A stretch of 64,000 nt of DNA, taken from Gammaproteobacteria bacterium 50_400_T64 (lineage in GTDB: Bacteria; Pseudomonadota; Gammaproteobacteria; Pseudomonadales; Porticoccaceae). The translations under genes were made by a program, and so were the position numbers. Position 1 is the first letter of the stretch, and each line of letters begins with the position of its first letter. Location: the NCBI GenBank assembly GCA_002162755.1, contig MAAS01000005.1:62001-126000 (forward strand), written 5' to 3'. Of the stretch, positions 24,674 through 33,343 are shown piece after piece. The notes under the pieces are model-generated. The model was not told the origin of the DNA and did no database searches. It saw only the letters and a list, made by a program, of their open reading frames with translations.

Positions 24674-25864
24674 TCAGCCGAGATCCCGGGCAAAAATCGC
24701 TTTCAAATAAGATGTTTCTGCAATGGAGGGATGAATGGGATGATCCGGCCCCTGACCCAGTGACGCCAATATTTGCAGACGACGACTGCGCGTACCACCG
24801 GCACTACGGACGATGTTCTGCAGTCTATCGACGGGCAAATGCATTGAGCAGGATGCCGATACCAGCAAACCACCCGGCTCGAGTAATTTCAGCGCCAGTT
24901 CATTAATTTGATGATAGGCCTTTTCGCCCTGTTTCTGATCTTTCTTACGCTTAATAAAGGCAGGGGGGTCAAGCACGATAATATCGAAACGTCGCTGTTC
25001 TTTGACCAGCGTTTTCATGACTTCTGCCGCCTTGCCCTGCAAACTGCCGACCCGATCACCTGCGCCGTTTAGCTCTGCATTGTGCTGCACCAGGTCGAGG
25101 GCTGCTTGCGAAGAGTCAACGCAGATAACAGACGAAGCGCCCGCTGCTGCGGCCTGCACACCCCAGCCTCCGGCATAACTGAACACATCGAGCACACTTT
25201 TATCGGCGCAGAAACGCTGCATAAAGGCGCGGTTTTCCCGGTGGTCATAAAACCAGCCGGTCTTTTGGCCACCGGCTAAAGGTGCTAAAAAGCGGCAGCC
25301 ATTTTCGACCAGTTCGACCTGCTCAGGCACCTCACCAAAGAGGATGCTTTGCTCTTCCGGCAATTGCTCAGCGACGCGAAAAGCACCTTTGTTTTTACTG
25401 ATAATGCCCTTCGGCTTGAGCACTTCCTGCAGAGCTTCAAGCACCATTGGCATGCGGCTATCCATACCTGCCGTGGTAGTTTGCAGGGCCAGATAGTCGC
25501 CGTAACGGTCGACAATAAGTCCCGGCAATAAGTCGGCTTCGCCATAAGCGAGGCGATAGCAGTGCTCGGGATAAAGTTGCTCACGCAGAGTTAAAGCAGT
25601 TTTAAGCCGGTCGACAAGCAGGCTGGCATCCAGCTCCCTATTGGCCTGACGACTGTAGAGTCGGGCGCAAATCAAACTGGCGGGGTTCACTGTTGCTGCA
25701 CCAAGGGGTTTGCCTCGGGCATCTTCAATCACCACCGTGCTACCGGGCACCATGCCTTTTAGCGGGGTCGCGGCAATATCGACCTCGTTGCTATAGATCC
25801 ACAAATGGCCGCCTCGCAGGCGGCGGTCGGTACCTTTTTTCAGGCGTAATACAGCATCAGGCAT
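24674..25864 (-). CDS. rlmI: 23S rRNA (cytosine-1962-C5)-methyltransferase RlmI-like
   Basis: 396 residues. An N-terminal PUA-like domain (about 1-75, LKKGTDRRLRGGHLWIYSNE) is followed by a RlmI-type domain with GWFYDHRENRAFM and a SAM-binding Rossmann part (VLDVFSYAGGWGVQAAAAG). The catalytic/base-binding motif is FDIIVLDPPAF, and a Cys lies in SASCSMH. The family methylates C1962 of 23S rRNA using SAM. The position between a NRDE protein and gcvH is common in pseudomonads. The family call is firm; the exact target base is inferred. Confidence 0.9.
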   Translation of the reverse strand: MPDAVLRLKKGTDRRLRGGHLWIYSNEVDIAATPLKGMVPGSTVVIEDARGKPLGAATVNPASLICARLYSRQANRELDASLLVDRLKTALTLREQLYPEHCYRLAYGEADLLPGLIVDRYGDYLALQTTTAGMDSRMPMVLEALQEVLKPKGIISKNKGAFRVAEQLPEEQSILFGEVPEQVELVENGCRFLAPLAGGQKTGWFYDHRENRAFMQRFCADKSVLDVFSYAGGWGVQAAAAGASSVICVDSSQAALDLVQHNAELNGAGDRVGSLQGKAAEVMKTLVKEQRRFDIIVLDPPAFIKRKKDQKQGEKAYHQINELALKLLEPGGLLVSASCSMHLPVDRLQNIVRSAGGTRSRRLQILASLGQGPDHPIHPSIAETSYLKAIFARDLG

Positions 25865-25946
25865 GGTAGTTTTAACTCGTTGGGTGTAAATCTGTTAAGA
25901 CAGCGCCCTCTTCAAAGGGCGCTCAATTTGTATCGACGGCGTGTAC

Positions 25947-26336
25947 TTACTCTTCTTCAGTGCTTTCAATATATTCATCAGCACTGAGCAGATGTTTTAG
26001 CTCAGAGGGATCGGACATTTTCAGTTTGAAAAACCAGCCGTCACCGTAGGGGGAATCATTAATAATTTCTGGCGAGTCTTCCAAATCTTCGTTAATAGCA
26101 ATCACCTCACCGGAGACCGGCGCGAAAATATCGGAGGCTGCTTTTACCGACTCAATAGCACCGGCTTCATCAGCAGCTGAGACTTTATCACCCACAGCTG
26201 GCAACTCTATGTAGACCACATCGCCAAGACTCTCCTGGGCAAAATCGGTAATACCCACACTGACAACACCCTCACCCTCATCGAGCGTCCACTCATGGGT
26301 AAGGGCGTATTTTAGTTCTTTGGGTGTGTCACTCAT
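25947..26336 (-). CDS. gcvH: glycine cleavage system H protein
   Basis: 129 residues. The lipoylated lysine is K65 in [20 protein letters not shown]. The start is supported by GGAG upstream of the ATG. The protein carries the aminomethyl group on lipoate between the P, T and L proteins in the cytoplasm. It lies 38 bp after gcvT on the same strand. gcvP, the decarboxylase partner often following gcvH, is not in the window: the next downstream gene is rlmI. Confidence 0.97.
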   Translation of the reverse strand: MSDTPKELKYALTHEWTLDEGEGVVSVGITDFAQESLGDVVYIELPAVGDKVSAADEAGAIESVKAASDIFAPVSGEVIAINEDLEDSPEIINDSPYGDGWFFKLKMSDPSELKHLLSADEYIESTEEE

Positions 26337-26374
26337 TTCCTATCTCCACTCAGGGCTATGCTGTTATTAATTCG

Positions 26375-27496
26375 TCATTCATTAGCCACAGCTGCAAATA
26401 CCTGCTCACCATGGCGGATAAAACCAGGCTTGAGCAGCCTCACGGTCTCGCGCTTTTTGCGCATCATCACTTCGGCCCACTCGCCAGCTTCTACCGGTAC
26501 TCGAGCCAGCGCGATAGAATACCCCAGTGTCGGAGAAAAGCTACCACTGGTAATGACACCCGGCTGCTCACAACCCGCGATATACACGGTCTGCCCATCA
26601 CGTAACACACCACGTCCTGTCAATAACAAGCCGACCAATTTATCTTGTGGGCCTTCATCACAGGCAGCGAGCAGAGCACTGCGACCGACAAAATCACGCT
26701 CAAAATCTTTCCACGCAATCGTCCACGCCATATTCGCCCGCAGCGGTGAAACACTTTCATCCATTTCATGGCCGTAAAGATTTAAACCTGCCTCCAGACG
26801 CAGGGTATCGCGAGCCGCCAGTCCCGCGGGTAAAACGCCCGCTTCATACAGTTGCCACCAAAACGTTTCGGCATCGCTACTGGGCAAGATAATCTCCAGG
26901 CCATCCTCGCCAGTGTAACCGGTGCGTGCCAGCTGCCAGTCCCTATCAATTTGTGATGAGGGTGTGAAAATACTGGTGAAGGGTTTTAGCGTATTAATTT
27001 TATCGCCGGTGGTTTGCCCGACAATAGAGCTGACCCGCGCTATCGCCTGTGGCCCCTGCACGGCGATAATGGCCAGGTCATCCCGCTCCTGAAGAGCGAC
27101 TTGAAAACCCTGAGCGTATTCATTCATCCAGGCCAAATCTTTGTCACCGGTGGCACAGTTAAGCACCAGCCGAAAACCGCGGGGCAAGGCATAAACAATC
27201 AAATCATCAACAGCTCCGCCCTGGTCATTGAGCATGGCGCTGTACAAACCTTGCCCCGGCTCAGTTATTTTTGCTACATCATTGGCGAGCAGATAGCGTA
27301 AATAGCTCCGTGCATCGCTGCCATCGATATCAACCACGGTCATGTGGCTAACATCAAACATAGCGCAGTCGCGGCGTACGCAGTGATGTTCTTTTATCTG
27401 CGAGCCGTAGTGCAAGGGCATATCCCAGCCACTAAACTCGACAATTTTGGCACCCATCTCCTGGTGTGCCGTGTATAAACAGGTACGAGCGCTCAT
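26375..27496 (-). CDS. gcvT: glycine cleavage system aminomethyltransferase (T protein)
   Basis: About 373 residues from the ATG at 27496; the frame is open to 27544, but the internal Met begins the normal family N-terminus (MSARTCLYTAHQEMGAKIVE). Signature parts are FSGWDMPLHYGSQIKEHH, FDVSHMTVVDI, GQGLYSAMLNDQGGAVDD and RTGYTGEDGLEI. It moves the one-carbon unit from the lipoyl arm of GcvH to tetrahydrofolate. No glycine riboswitch fits the 80-128 bp gap to the divergent channel gene. It forms an operon with gcvH only. Confidence 0.96.
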   Translation of the reverse strand: MSARTCLYTAHQEMGAKIVEFSGWDMPLHYGSQIKEHHCVRRDCAMFDVSHMTVVDIDGSDARSYLRYLLANDVAKITEPGQGLYSAMLNDQGGAVDDLIVYALPRGFRLVLNCATGDKDLAWMNEYAQGFQVALQERDDLAIIAVQGPQAIARVSSIVGQTTGDKINTLKPFTSIFTPSSQIDRDWQLARTGYTGEDGLEIILPSSDAETFWWQLYEAGVLPAGLAARDTLRLEAGLNLYGHEMDESVSPLRANMAWTIAWKDFERDFVGRSALLAACDEGPQDKLVGLLLTGRGVLRDGQTVYIAGCEQPGVITSGSFSPTLGYSIALARVPVEAGEWAEVMMRKKRETVRLLKPGFIRHGEQVFAAVANE

Positions 27497-27624
27497 CCGT
27501 TGTTGCTCACGTTTATGGCCTGAATACGGCCGGGGAATTTGCATCGAAAGTTTCCGTCACTCTCGCTGAAGGTTTCGATTATCATTAAATCAGGCGTATA
27601 AATATAACGTAACAAGGCCCGCTA

Positions 27625-28545
27625 ATGACAACACCATCCGACAAAGTGACTCCATCCATCAACCCTCAACGCACCCCTATACCGCCGCCCGCCGTCAAAA
27701 ACAATCGGACCTTTCACGTTCACACCAAAGGTCTGAGCGGCTCCCTCCTCAATGACTTTTATTATCGAGTGATGCTAGCCAGCTGGCCGCAATTTTTTAT
27801 CGGCGCGATTTTGGTCTACCTCTGCATTAATGCCGGCTTTGCTTTGGTCTATTTTCTGGGCGGCGACATGATTCTCAATGCCCGACCAAACTCCTTTATC
27901 GACGCCTATATTTTTAGCTTTCAAACCAGCACCACTATTGGCTACGGTTATTTATTGCCCAAAAACGGCATCACCCACGCTATTGTCATGGTCGACGTAT
28001 TCTCTGGTTTATTATTTGTTGCAGTGCTAACCGGGCTGGTCTTTGCACGCTTCGCTAAACCCCGAGCCAGCGTACTGTTTAGCAAGCAGGTATTAATCAC
28101 CCAGCACTGCGGACAAACTACTTTGCTAGTACGACTCGCTAATGGCCGTAAACGTTCGACCATCGTTAACTGTAAAGTAAGTGCCGTATTGATGATGGAA
28201 GACCGTAACCCCGACAGTATTTTTGAGCGTCGTTTTATTGATCTAAAACTGGAAAGAGACAACATCCCCATCTTTTCACTAACCTGGACATTAGCGCACA
28301 CCATTGATGAACAAAGCCCGCTTTACGGACTCGACAAAACGGCGATCGAAAGCTACGGCACAATTTTAATTATCACCCTGGACGGCATTGAAGATATTTT
28401 TGCCCAAACCGTGCACACCAATTACATTTACGAAGCGCAGCATTTTCTTTTCAATAAACGCTTTGCCAGTATTCTTAACCAGCATAAAGATGGCAGTCGC
28501 ATGATTGACTACGCGCGGTTTCATGAAGTGGAAGAGAGTAACTGA
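27625..28545 (+). CDS. inward-rectifier potassium channel, KirBac family
   Basis: 306 residues. Two membrane helices flank a pore loop with the selectivity filter TTIGYGYLLP. The first helix is FFIGAILVYLCINAGFALVYF; the second is VDVFSGLLFVAVLTGLVFARFAKP. The rest is the Ig-like cytoplasmic domain of Kir channels (residues about 150-300, including MEDRNPDSIFERRFIDL). This is a bacterial Kir channel, expected to pass potassium inward and be gated by its cytoplasmic domain and lipid. The Pro-rich N-terminus (TPIPPPAVKN) precedes the amphipathic slide helix. It is divergent from gcvT. Not a voltage-gated channel: there is no S1-S4 domain. Confidence 0.93.
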   Translation: MTTPSDKVTPSINPQRTPIPPPAVKNNRTFHVHTKGLSGSLLNDFYYRVMLASWPQFFIGAILVYLCINAGFALVYFLGGDMILNARPNSFIDAYIFSFQTSTTIGYGYLLPKNGITHAIVMVDVFSGLLFVAVLTGLVFARFAKPRASVLFSKQVLITQHCGQTTLLVRLANGRKRSTIVNCKVSAVLMMEDRNPDSIFERRFIDLKLERDNIPIFSLTWTLAHTIDEQSPLYGLDKTAIESYGTILIITLDGIEDIFAQTVHTNYIYEAQHFLFNKRFASILNQHKDGSRMIDYARFHEVEESN

Positions 28546-28589
28546 GGAGTTATTTTTCCCGGCATTACAGTTAACAGTCCCGCTCAAGG

Positions 28590-28934
28590 CTAATCCAACA
28601 ACCCTTCTGTTGCAGACTCATCAGGATTGATACCTAGCTCCAAATCTCTGATAGTTCGCGACAATTCTTCGGGTGATTCATTTCGAATTCGTGCCGCTTC
28701 GGCCATAATCTCATCCATGGATTCACTATCCATGCTGGGGCCATTGATCTCCTGGTCATAGGTTTCACCATTAAAATCACGACAAGCCGAAAGTCCACCT
28801 CCCCTGCCGCAAGTGTGAATTATCCCGCTTTCATTGATGACGCGTTCTTCTACTACGCTAGATTGTGAGAACGCCTGAGAAAAAGGTATACAAGCCAATA
28901 GTGCAATAATGTAGCTTACAACAATAGATTTCAT
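28590..28934 (-). CDS. hypothetical secreted protein
   Basis: 114 residues. A clear signal peptide (1-24, MKSIVVSYIIALLACIPFSQ then AFSQ) is followed by a mature part with two Cys in HTCGRGGGLSACRDF, a possible disulfide, and then an acidic helical region (SESMDEIMAEAARIRNESPE). No domain is recognised. An ATG with GGAGAAAACTCAGC upstream supports translation. It lies between the KirBac gene and ubiI and may be a monocistron. Periplasmic location is inferred from the signal peptide; no function is suggested. Confidence 0.7.
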   Translation of the reverse strand: MKSIVVSYIIALLACIPFSQAFSQSSVVEERVINESGIIHTCGRGGGLSACRDFNGETYDQEINGPSMDSESMDEIMAEAARIRNESPEELSRTIRDLELGINPDESATEGLLD

Positions 28935-29015
28935 GCTGAGTTTTCTCCGTTCAACTCTTAACTTCTTTAACTATATTGCACACCCGCAGCATATCCCAAA
29001 TGGCTCAATCTCAAG

Positions 29016-30272
29016 CTAATCCAAACCCATCGCCTGACGAATAAGGCTGTTTTTCAGAGGTGCCAGACGATTTAGTCCACTCATGCCGATATTACGCAGC
29101 AGTCGTACAGGTAGCTCATCACGTTCAAACAAACGCTTAAAGCCTTCCATGGTTGCCATCATTGCCAGGTTGTCTGGCTTGCGGCGGCGCTGGTAACGCT
29201 TGAGGACTTGCAGGCCACCGAGCTCTCCACTCTGCTCAAGTGTTCGCGCCAATTCCTCAGCCAGTACTCGCGCATCACCAAAACCGAGGTTAACGCCCTG
29301 TCCGGCCAGCGGGTGAATCGTGTGTGCCGCATCGCCGATCAAAGCAATGCCGGACTGAACATAGTCCACACCGTGGCGCTGGGTAAGCGGGAACTGCACG
29401 CGCTCTGATGCCGACTCAATAGTACCCAGTGCGCCTTCGCTAGTGATTGTCAGCTCACGGCAAAACTCTACTTCATCGAGAGCCATTAGCTCTTTTGCAC
29501 GCTCCGGTGTTTGCGACCAAACGATGGACACGTAATGAGCGTCAGCCGGGCTTTCCTGTGCCGAGGAGCGCAGTGGTAAAAAGGCTAGCGGGCCACTGGG
29601 TGTAAACCACTGTTGAGCGGTAAAGCCGTGGCTTTTTTCCGTTTTTATAGTGGCGGTGATCGCCGTATGCTCGTAACCCCAGGTGCGCAGCTCAAAGCCC
29701 ATTTGCTCTCTTATCGGGGAATTAGCACCATCGGCCGCCACCACTAATGAGCTACTCAGTTGCTGTCCATCAGGCAAGTTAACGGTGATGGTTTCACCGT
29801 CCCGCCGCAGTGATTCGACCGCCATAGGGTTGTACAAATCGATGTTGTCCTGCTCCGCAACGGCGCTCAGCAAGCTGGCACGCAGCACACTGTTTTCAAC
29901 AATATGGCCGAGATTTGCCCGTTGAACTTCGGCGGCGTCAAACTCAATGCAACCAGTGCCTTCAGCATCGCGCACAATCATTCGCTTATAGGGGCAAACC
30001 CGTGGCTCACAGGATTGCCACACATTTAATGTATCGAGCCATTGCCGAGAAGCCTCGGTAACAGCAACCACCTGAGAGTCGAAGGTATCAGGCGACAGGT
30101 TTGTTGGCGCAGCAATAGTACGCGCTTCGAGCAGGGCAATTTTACTGGGCTTGCTGGCTTCACTATTTCCGGCACTGTGCTTATCGGTAAAGATTCGCGC
30201 CATGCACAGAGCAAAGGCAGCGCCCACCAGACCGGCACCGACGACGATAATGTCGTAGTGATGCGGGCTCAT
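29016..30272 (-). CDS. ubiI: FAD-dependent ubiquinone-biosynthesis hydroxylase UbiI/VisC-like
   Basis: About 418 residues. FAD motif IIVVGAGLVGAAFALCMA is at the start and GIALIGDAAHTIHPLAGQG is the second FAD/ribose motif; this GD form fits UbiI/VisC better than UbiH. It hydroxylates the aromatic ring of polyprenyl phenol in ubiquinone synthesis. A GTG at 30296 is in frame, but the ATG at 30272 follows AGGAT and begins just before the FAD strand. It lies 16 bp after ubiH on the same strand, the conserved pepP-ubiH-ubiI order, here interrupted before ubiH by a chemotaxis gene. Distinguishing UbiI from UbiF depends on order and motif. Confidence 0.88.
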   Translation of the reverse strand: MSPHHYDIIVVGAGLVGAAFALCMARIFTDKHSAGNSEASKPSKIALLEARTIAAPTNLSPDTFDSQVVAVTEASRQWLDTLNVWQSCEPRVCPYKRMIVRDAEGTGCIEFDAAEVQRANLGHIVENSVLRASLLSAVAEQDNIDLYNPMAVESLRRDGETITVNLPDGQQLSSSLVVAADGANSPIREQMGFELRTWGYEHTAITATIKTEKSHGFTAQQWFTPSGPLAFLPLRSSAQESPADAHYVSIVWSQTPERAKELMALDEVEFCRELTITSEGALGTIESASERVQFPLTQRHGVDYVQSGIALIGDAAHTIHPLAGQGVNLGFGDARVLAEELARTLEQSGELGGLQVLKRYQRRRKPDNLAMMATMEGFKRLFERDELPVRLLRNIGMSGLNRLAPLKNSLIRQAMGLD

Positions 30273-30288
30273 ATCATCCTCATTGATT

Positions 30289-31506
30289 TTATTCACGTAA
30301 CTGCGCCCTCCGCGCCATTAAACCGGCACCAAAACGGGCGAAGCCCTGCCGCAGGGGGGGTAGTAAATCGAGAGTCACCAAACCGATATTGCGTGCGGCC
30401 ATCGCCAGGGGCTCATCCATACCGAATAGTTTAGGCAGCTTGTCGCTCAAAGCGACGGTGCGACCCTGGTCATCTTTGCGCAGCTTCGCATAGCCTTGCA
30501 GCACACTCAGGTCTCCCGGCTGAATACCTTCGCTATAAGATTTGGAAAGCAACTCTGTGAGTGTCGCTATATCGCGAACACTCAAATTAAAGCCCTGCCC
30601 AGCAACGGGATGCATACTGTGCGCAGCATTGCCCAGCAGAAGTAAATGACTGCGCACCTGTTCTTCAGCGATGATTTTTTTCACGGGGAAACACTGGCAA
30701 AAATCCGCCTCAAGTGCCGTACCTGCCCGGCTGCCCAGTTGCTGATTGAGGCTGACAATGAAGTCTTCGGCGGAGGCACCTTGCATTTCTTCGGCCTGCT
30801 CTGGCGACAAAGTCCAAACCAGTGAAACCCGCTTTTCGCCCTCGCCCGGTAGTGGCAGCAGTGCGATAGCGCCATTACCAGTAAATCGCTCGTGAGCCAG
30901 GCCATCGTGAGCCTCGGCCATAGTTAAGTTGGCAACCAGAGCTACGCGCTGATAGTCGTAAGTGCGGTAGCCAATACCCAACTTTTCTGCTAACGGCCTG
31001 TGCTCACCACCCGCCAAAACCACCAGATCAGCGAGACAATCGCCCTGCTCCAAAGTCAGGCCCATGCCTGCCTGCCTCGGCTTAATGGCCGTCGGGGCGG
31101 GTGATTTGACGCAGGTAATATTGGGAAATTCAGTAAGAGCTTGCTCGAACACGCTAGCGAGTTGCGCATTCTCAACCACGTGGCCATAAGCACCGAGGTT
31201 TTGCTCAGCTGCATTAAGACTGGCTGAACCCGCATGCCCCCGATCAGAGACATCGATAGCCGTAATGGCTGCTGTTTTCGCTTCCAGAGTCGACCACAGA
31301 CCCATTGTTTGCAGAACATCGACAGTACTTGCCGACAACGCCGAGGAACGATGATCGGGCTCTGTTGGTGAATCTGGATTTTGTGTGTCGATTAAGAGGA
31401 TGTTCCACTGGCTCCGCTCGCGGGCCAATAGCAAGGCAAGACAGGCACCGCTTAAACCAGCGCCGACAATGGCAAAGTGCCAATGTTGGTTGAAAGCTCC
31501 ACTCAT
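30289..31506 (-). CDS. ubiH: 2-octaprenyl-6-methoxyphenol hydroxylase UbiH
   Basis: 405 residues. FAD motif HFAIVGAGLSGACLALLLA is at the start. The second motif reads LLLGNAAHSMHPVAGQGFNL with Asn in place of Asp, the form typical of UbiH, and is followed by SVRDIATL. It catalyses a flavin monooxygenase step of ubiquinone synthesis on the inner face of the membrane. It is followed after 16 bp by ubiI. Upstream, 352 bp of non-coding sequence separates it from an MCP gene, where pepP would normally be adjacent. Confidence 0.92.
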   Translation of the reverse strand: MSGAFNQHWHFAIVGAGLSGACLALLLARERSQWNILLIDTQNPDSPTEPDHRSSALSASTVDVLQTMGLWSTLEAKTAAITAIDVSDRGHAGSASLNAAEQNLGAYGHVVENAQLASVFEQALTEFPNITCVKSPAPTAIKPRQAGMGLTLEQGDCLADLVVLAGGEHRPLAEKLGIGYRTYDYQRVALVANLTMAEAHDGLAHERFTGNGAIALLPLPGEGEKRVSLVWTLSPEQAEEMQGASAEDFIVSLNQQLGSRAGTALEADFCQCFPVKKIIAEEQVRSHLLLLGNAAHSMHPVAGQGFNLSVRDIATLTELLSKSYSEGIQPGDLSVLQGYAKLRKDDQGRTVALSDKLPKLFGMDEPLAMAARNIGLVTLDLLPPLRQGFARFGAGLMARRAQLRE

Positions 31507-31858
31507 GGAAGTAGCTCGAAGGATTGATAAATATAGGATTAGATGACAGTCGAAACTATACCCGGCGAGCGTCCTCCCGTCGCCTAAATCCGCTATTTTT
31601 CAACTTGAACCTAGAAACGGCAGTTGGGCGCGAAAAAGATGTGCAAGATACTGGAGTGCATAGGGAATTGTAAAAAATCGTGGTCACCTTATTGGTGATG
31701 AGAATTTTTAAACGTCTCTAGGCACCCCAAGAACTCGACTAAAAGCGCCCACTGTTGGTGTGCAGACTTTCTCAATTCGACGGCTTCTTTTAGGTTGTAG
31801 CTGGTGCTCTCTGCGGCTGCCCATTTGAGTTGACCGCATGAATAAATTAACTTATTTA
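31507..31858. other. 352-bp gap with a coding-like remnant
   Basis: No standard gene. On the minus strand an open frame from inside the MCP gene's last codons to TAA at 31689-31691 reads as plausible protein (for example LKEAVELRKSAHQQWALLV) but has no good start. It could be decayed coding DNA or chance. The part 31507-31688 shows nothing that I can support and must hold the ubiH promoter. Confidence 0.4.
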
Positions 31859-33016
31859 CTAAGCGATACTCTCTGCACCAGCTTGTACCTGCTTCAGACG
31901 GGAAAGACTATCTGCAGCTAAACTACCACCCGTCTCGATTAAACTATTCAAGCCATCAACCGCTGTATTCAACTGGGCCGAGGCTTCAGAGGCTGTGCCG
32001 TTCATTTCTTCAATCGCCACTGCTGTGTCACCCACCTTACGAACAACGCCAACGATTCCCTCGCTCGCCTCATTCATTCTTTGCGAGATATCACCCGTGC
32101 TCATCGACTGTTGTTGGGCAGCCTCGGCAATACCACTGACGATTTCATTCACCTGGGTAATGACCGCACTGACCTCATCCATCGAGACCACACTGCTTTG
32201 TATGGCTTCATGGATAATGTCGATCTTCTTTTTGATATCAGTATTGGCCACATTAGTTTGGGCCGCTAGCTCTTTCACTTCACTGGCGACGACAGCAAAA
32301 CCCTGACCCGCATCTCCCGCTCGCGCCGCCTCAATAGTGGCATTGAGTGCCAGCAGCTTAGTTTGATCAGATACCTCAGTAATCGTGTTAGTGACCTTCA
32401 TGATTTCCGCTGCTGCCGACTCTAGGCCAGCAAAGAGCCCTGAGGCTTTTTCAACGTTAGTAACAGCACGAGTCGTAATATCACAAGCCAACTGCGTTTT
32501 AGAGGCAATTTCACTCGCGGCAACAGAAAGGTCACTGGCCGTTTGCGACACCGCATGTACATTGTCCTGTGAACTATCAGCCTGCTGGGTAATATCAATC
32601 ACTTTAGAAGAAAGCTCTTCCATCGCATTCGCCATGTCACTCAGCTTTTTGTTCAAAGCCTGAGCATTCTTTAATTCGGTCTTACCTTCATTCTTAAAGG
32701 CGTCAACTAACTGCTTACCCTGGGTCATAGCCGTGCCCAGGTCACCCTGCAAGGTTTCAACCAAAGCCGACGTTTGCCCGGCCGATTCACTAAACTTCAG
32801 TCGAACTTTTTCTACCAGCTCCCCCAACTCAGAGTCAGAACCCGTAGCAGACGCACTTAAATCACCCGCCGCTAACTTACGTAGCACGGCCATAGCAGCC
32901 GGGTCTGGCTCACTACTAACGGTTACGGGTGTACTTGGAATAGATTGATTCGCATCCGGTGCTGGCTTGCTATCGGCTTCGTTAACAGGTTCACCCTTTT
33001 TATTGAACAGTGCCAT
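31859..33016 (-). CDS. cytoplasmic methyl-accepting chemotaxis protein
   Basis: 385 residues with no membrane helix and no recognised N-terminal sensor: the first about 70 residues are low complexity (Pro, Ser, Asp). The MCP signalling domain follows as a long heptad-rich coiled coil, with the hairpin tip at about 215-255 ([20 protein letters not shown] then [14 protein letters not shown]). It would bind CheW/CheA in the cytoplasm. It sits between pepP and ubiH, which are normally adjacent, and a 145-bp hairpin element lies just upstream, suggesting insertion. No cheA, cheW, cheR or cheB is in the window. It is a paralogue of the MCP-PilZ protein at 35-36.6 kb. Confidence 0.88.
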   Translation of the reverse strand: MALFNKKGEPVNEADSKPAPDANQSIPSTPVTVSSEPDPAAMAVLRKLAAGDLSASATGSDSELGELVEKVRLKFSESAGQTSALVETLQGDLGTAMTQGKQLVDAFKNEGKTELKNAQALNKKLSDMANAMEELSSKVIDITQQADSSQDNVHAVSQTASDLSVAASEIASKTQLACDITTRAVTNVEKASGLFAGLESAAAEIMKVTNTITEVSDQTKLLALNATIEAARAGDAGQGFAVVASEVKELAAQTNVANTDIKKKIDIIHEAIQSSVVSMDEVSAVITQVNEIVSGIAEAAQQQSMSTGDISQRMNEASEGIVGVVRKVGDTAVAIEEMNGTASEASAQLNTAVDGLNSLIETGGSLAADSLSRLKQVQAGAESIA

Positions 33017-33343
33017 GGTCGTCTAATTCTCCGCAGGTAGTCACTATAATTATTTTCCAACCTGACAATATCACTGGTCTTTTTTACCCATGACCTGAGG
33101 CGGGAAACGCTCTAGCAGGCTGTTGAAATTCTACTGACCCGGTCATCTACGGCGTTACAACCAAGCTAAAAGTGCTCATTTACACGAGTAAACTCCGCTT
33201 TTTCGCTTGGTTTTACCTTGTATCTGGCTCGGCTCAGCGAATTTCAACAACCCGCTAAACCAAGACATTACTCCTTCCCAGCTCGTTCCTCTAACCGAGA
33301 ACAAGCAATTGTGAATTGACGCACACGAAATAGTTCTAAAAGT
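33017..33343. other. 327-bp gap between MCP gene and pepP containing a hairpin element
   Basis: About 145 bp of this gap is the inverted-repeat element annotated at 33113-33257. The rest (33017-33112, 33258-33343) shows no gene. Confidence 0.5.
33113..33257. mobile_element. MITE-like hairpin element of about 145 bp
   Basis: Terminal inverted repeats: TAGCAGGCTGTTGAAATTC (33113-33131) and GAATTTCAACAACCCGCTA (33239-33257), pairing with two mismatches. An inner pair AACCAAGC (33159-33166) and GCTTGGTT (33205-33212) makes a second stem. No ORF lies inside. The GGCTGTTGAAA-type end resembles ends of known insertion sequences, so a non-autonomous element is likely. No second copy was noticed in the window. 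Confidence 0.6.

Noticed and set aside
27497-27624. Glycine riboswitch upstream of gcvT
   Set aside because: The gap to the divergent channel gene is too short for the tandem aptamer and no conserved aptamer segments were seen.
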